From contig NZ_JACCFO010000001.1 of the NCBI RefSeq assembly GCF_013410565.1, forward strand, positions 1,674,001-1,738,000: DNA of 64,000 nucleotides. The letters run 5' to 3'. Below are positions 62,494-64,000 of the stretch, in pieces. The notes under the pieces are model-generated. The model ran no database searches, was not told the DNA's origin, and worked only from the letters and a program-made list of their open reading frames with translations. Within the stretch, counting starts at the first letter, position 1; each line of letters opens with the position of its first letter. The stretch is from Streptomonospora nanhaiensis (GTDB taxonomy: Bacteria; Actinomycetota; Actinomycetes; Streptosporangiales; Streptosporangiaceae). The position numbers and the translations under genes were made by a program.

Positions 62494-62865
62494 CAAACCT
62501 GGCCGGCCGCGCCGCCGCGCCCCTCCCCCGGCCCCGTCCGCGCCGCCGCGCGCACCGGCCGCCGCCGCGCGGCCCAACGGGTGCGGGTTACCGCCGTGCC
62601 GCACTTGAGACCGGTTTGTTACGGAGCATCCGCCTCGGGGACGGAAGCCGAGCTGGGAAACGGCGCCCCGCTAGCAGGTGAACCGATTCGACGGCCGGCG
62701 GCGCGCCGGTGCTCACTGTGTGTGCATTGACACATCCGCAATGCCGCTGTCACGATTCGGCTACGCATGGGAGCGCTCCCAATCCGCTCCCGCACGCTCG
62801 GAGACCCGCGAAGGAACCCCGTCCATCCCCCTCATCCCCCATCCCTTTCAACGCGAGGACTCTCA
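62494..62865. promoter_or_regulatory. cellulase upstream region with promoter
   Basis: About 372 bases with no gene. A consensus -35 TTGACA (62727-62732) is followed after 18 bases by CACGAT (62751-62756) as a weak -10. The CelR-type palindrome begins 12 bases later, so it overlaps the expected start of transcription. Confidence 0.6.
62768..62781. promoter_or_regulatory. CelR/CebR operator TGGGAGCGCTCCCA
   Basis: A perfect 14-bp palindrome identical to the operator known for CelR of Thermobifida fusca, a LacI-type repressor released by cellobiose. Its place after the -10 box and 85 bases before the cellulase ATG fits repression. No CelR gene is in the window; the LacI gene at 34743 sits by a different motif. 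Confidence 0.85.
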
Positions 62866-64000
62866 ATGAGCCCAGTTTCCCCCCGCGTCCGACACGCGGC
62901 GGGGGCGGTCACGGCCGCCTCCGCCCTGGCCCTCTCCCTGCTCGCCGGCGCGCCCGCCGCCGCCGACGAGGCCGAGCAGGTCGTCAACGGCGGCTTCGAC
63001 AACGGCACCACCGGCTGGTGGCACACCGAGAACACCCCGGCCCAGGTGGTCGACGGCCGCCTGTGCGCCGAGGTCGAGGGCGGCACCGTCAACGCCTGGG
63101 ACGCCATCGTCGGCCAGGACGACATCGACCTTGCCGAGGGCGAGTCCTACGAGCTGACCTTCACCGCCTCGGCAACCACCGACGTGGCCGTCCGCGCCCT
63201 GGTGCAGGAGCCGGTCGCGCCCTACACCACCTACCTCGCCGAGCGCCCCGTGCTGAGCGGTGAGGCGCAGACCTTCAGCTACGTCTTCACCTCCACCACC
63301 ACCCGCGACGACGCCCAGCTCGCCTTCCAGCTCGGCGGCGCCGACGAGGCGTGGACCTTCTGCCTGGACGACGTGTCGCTCACCGGCGGCGCCGAGCCGC
63401 CCGAGTACGACCCCGACACCGGCCCGCCGGTGCGGGTGAACCAGGTCGGCTACCTGCCCGACGGCCCCAAGAACGCCACGCTGGTGACCGAGGCCACCAC
63501 GGCGCTGCCCTGGGAGCTGGCCGACGCCTCCGGCGAGGTGGTGGCCGAGGGCGAGACCGTGCCCGAGGGCGTGGACCCCAGCTCCGGCGAGAACGTGCAC
63601 TCCATCGACTTCGGCGACTACACCGGCGAGGGCACCGGGTACACGCTCACCGCCGACGGCGCCACCAGCCACCCTTTCGACATCTCCGGCGCCTTCTACG
63701 AGGACCTGCGGGTGGACGCGCTGTCGCTGTACTACCCCCAGCGCAGCGGCATCGAGATCAGCGACGAGATCATGCCCGGCTACGGCCGCGAGGCCGGCCA
63801 CGTGGGCGTGCCGCCCAACCAGGGCGACACCAGCGTGCCGTGCGCGCCGGGGTCGGGCTGCGACTACGAGCTGGACGTCTCCGGCGGCTGGTACGACGCC
63901 GGCGACCACGGCAAGTACGTCGTCAACGGCGGCATCTCGGCCTCCCAGGTCATGAGCGTGTGGGAGCGCACCACCTACGCCGACACCGCCAGCCCCGACC
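62866..64000 (+). CDS. secreted GH9 cellulase with CBM4 and Ig-like domains (partial)
   Basis: The ATG at 62866 has GAGGAC upstream, and 378 codons are seen before the window ends. The signal peptide runs to AAADEAEQ. The next 140 residues are a CBM4-type module (VVNGGFDNGTTGWWHTEN, with FCLDDVSLTGG at its end). An Ig-like N-terminal cellulase domain follows (VRVNQVGYLPDGPKNATLVT). The GH9 barrel then starts with LYYPQRSGIEI, and SGGWYDAGDHGKYVVNGG holds the Asp pair that activates water. CBM4-Ig-GH9 is the order of processive endocellulases such as Cel9B of Thermobifida. The catalytic Glu and any C-terminal modules lie beyond the window. Confidence 0.93.
   Translation, partial: MSPVSPRVRHAAGAVTAASALALSLLAGAPAAADEAEQVVNGGFDNGTTGWWHTENTPAQVVDGRLCAEVEGGTVNAWDAIVGQDDIDLAEGESYELTFTASATTDVAVRALVQEPVAPYTTYLAERPVLSGEAQTFSYVFTSTTTRDDAQLAFQLGGADEAWTFCLDDVSLTGGAEPPEYDPDTGPPVRVNQVGYLPDGPKNATLVTEATTALPWELADASGEVVAEGETVPEGVDPSSGENVHSIDFGDYTGEGTGYTLTADGATSHPFDISGAFYEDLRVDALSLYYPQRSGIEISDEIMPGYGREAGHVGVPPNQGDTSVPCAPGSGCDYELDVSGGWYDAGDHGKYVVNGGISASQVMSVWERTTYADTASPD

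Overview
This window comes from a very GC-rich actinobacterium. GTG starts are common, genes overlap by ATGA or GTGA, and signal peptides are Ala-rich. A perfect copy of the 14-bp CelR operator known from Thermobifida stands before a GH9 cellulase gene. I infer a soil or litter member of the Nocardiopsaceae (Nocardiopsis, Streptomonospora or Thermobifida-like); no rRNA or tRNA gene was seen to confirm this.

1-18.2 kb: a biosynthetic cluster. A 27-residue peptide gene and the first part of a radical-SAM/SPASM-like gene point rightward and run into a discrete acyltransferase pointing leftward; both genes are cut at about 0.99-1.00 kb. The leftward operon is free-standing ACP, AsnO/VioC-type Fe(II)/2-oxoglutarate oxygenase, class V PLP enzyme, SDR and acyltransferase. 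To the right lie a histidine kinase and response regulator, a LuxR-type regulator, an A-PCP-KS-AT-DH-KR-ACP synthase, a second PKS whose KS and AT have lost key residues, and a second response regulator. An operator-like element, GTACA-N8-TGTAC, occurs upstream of both the peptide gene and the divergent ACP/kinase promoters. Five apparent single-base frameshifts fall between 4.2 and 12 kb.

18-28 kb: a DUF998 membrane protein, a discoidin/SUKH protein, Spo0M, a CocE/NonD-type hydrolase, an ATP-grasp ligase with two frameshifts, and a DUF418 membrane protein.

28-32 kb: a four-gene coupled operon of small protein, zeta-toxin-like kinase, unknown protein and GT4 glycosyltransferase.

32-46 kb: carbohydrate use. 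There is an SGNH esterase, a CE4 deacetylase, a LacI regulator divergent from a GH10 xylanase (the deacetylase and xylanase promoters share an operator-like motif), and a ROK regulator followed by a complete CUT2 sugar ABC transporter and a Gfo/Idh/MocA dehydrogenase.

46-56 kb: the most unusual block. A nucleosidase-fold protein and a multi-TM protein in one operon carry the same short Gly-rich motif (TF-T/S-GPVSVG), one at its N-terminus and the other at its C-terminus. I suggest this is a sensor-effector pair joined by a homotypic adaptor. Next come a one-TM protein with a DUF5919-like tail, a Nudix/NrtR regulator, a rearrangement scar holding half an MFS transporter, and an orphan membrane-anchored solute-binding protein paired with a VWA protein.

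56-64 kb: a small membrane peptide, TetR regulators, two small conserved-looking proteins, a quinone-oxidoreductase-like protein, a TagGH/Wzm-Wzt-type polysaccharide exporter with a divergent TetR and duplicated operator, and the first part of a CBM4-GH9 cellulase under a CelR-type operator.
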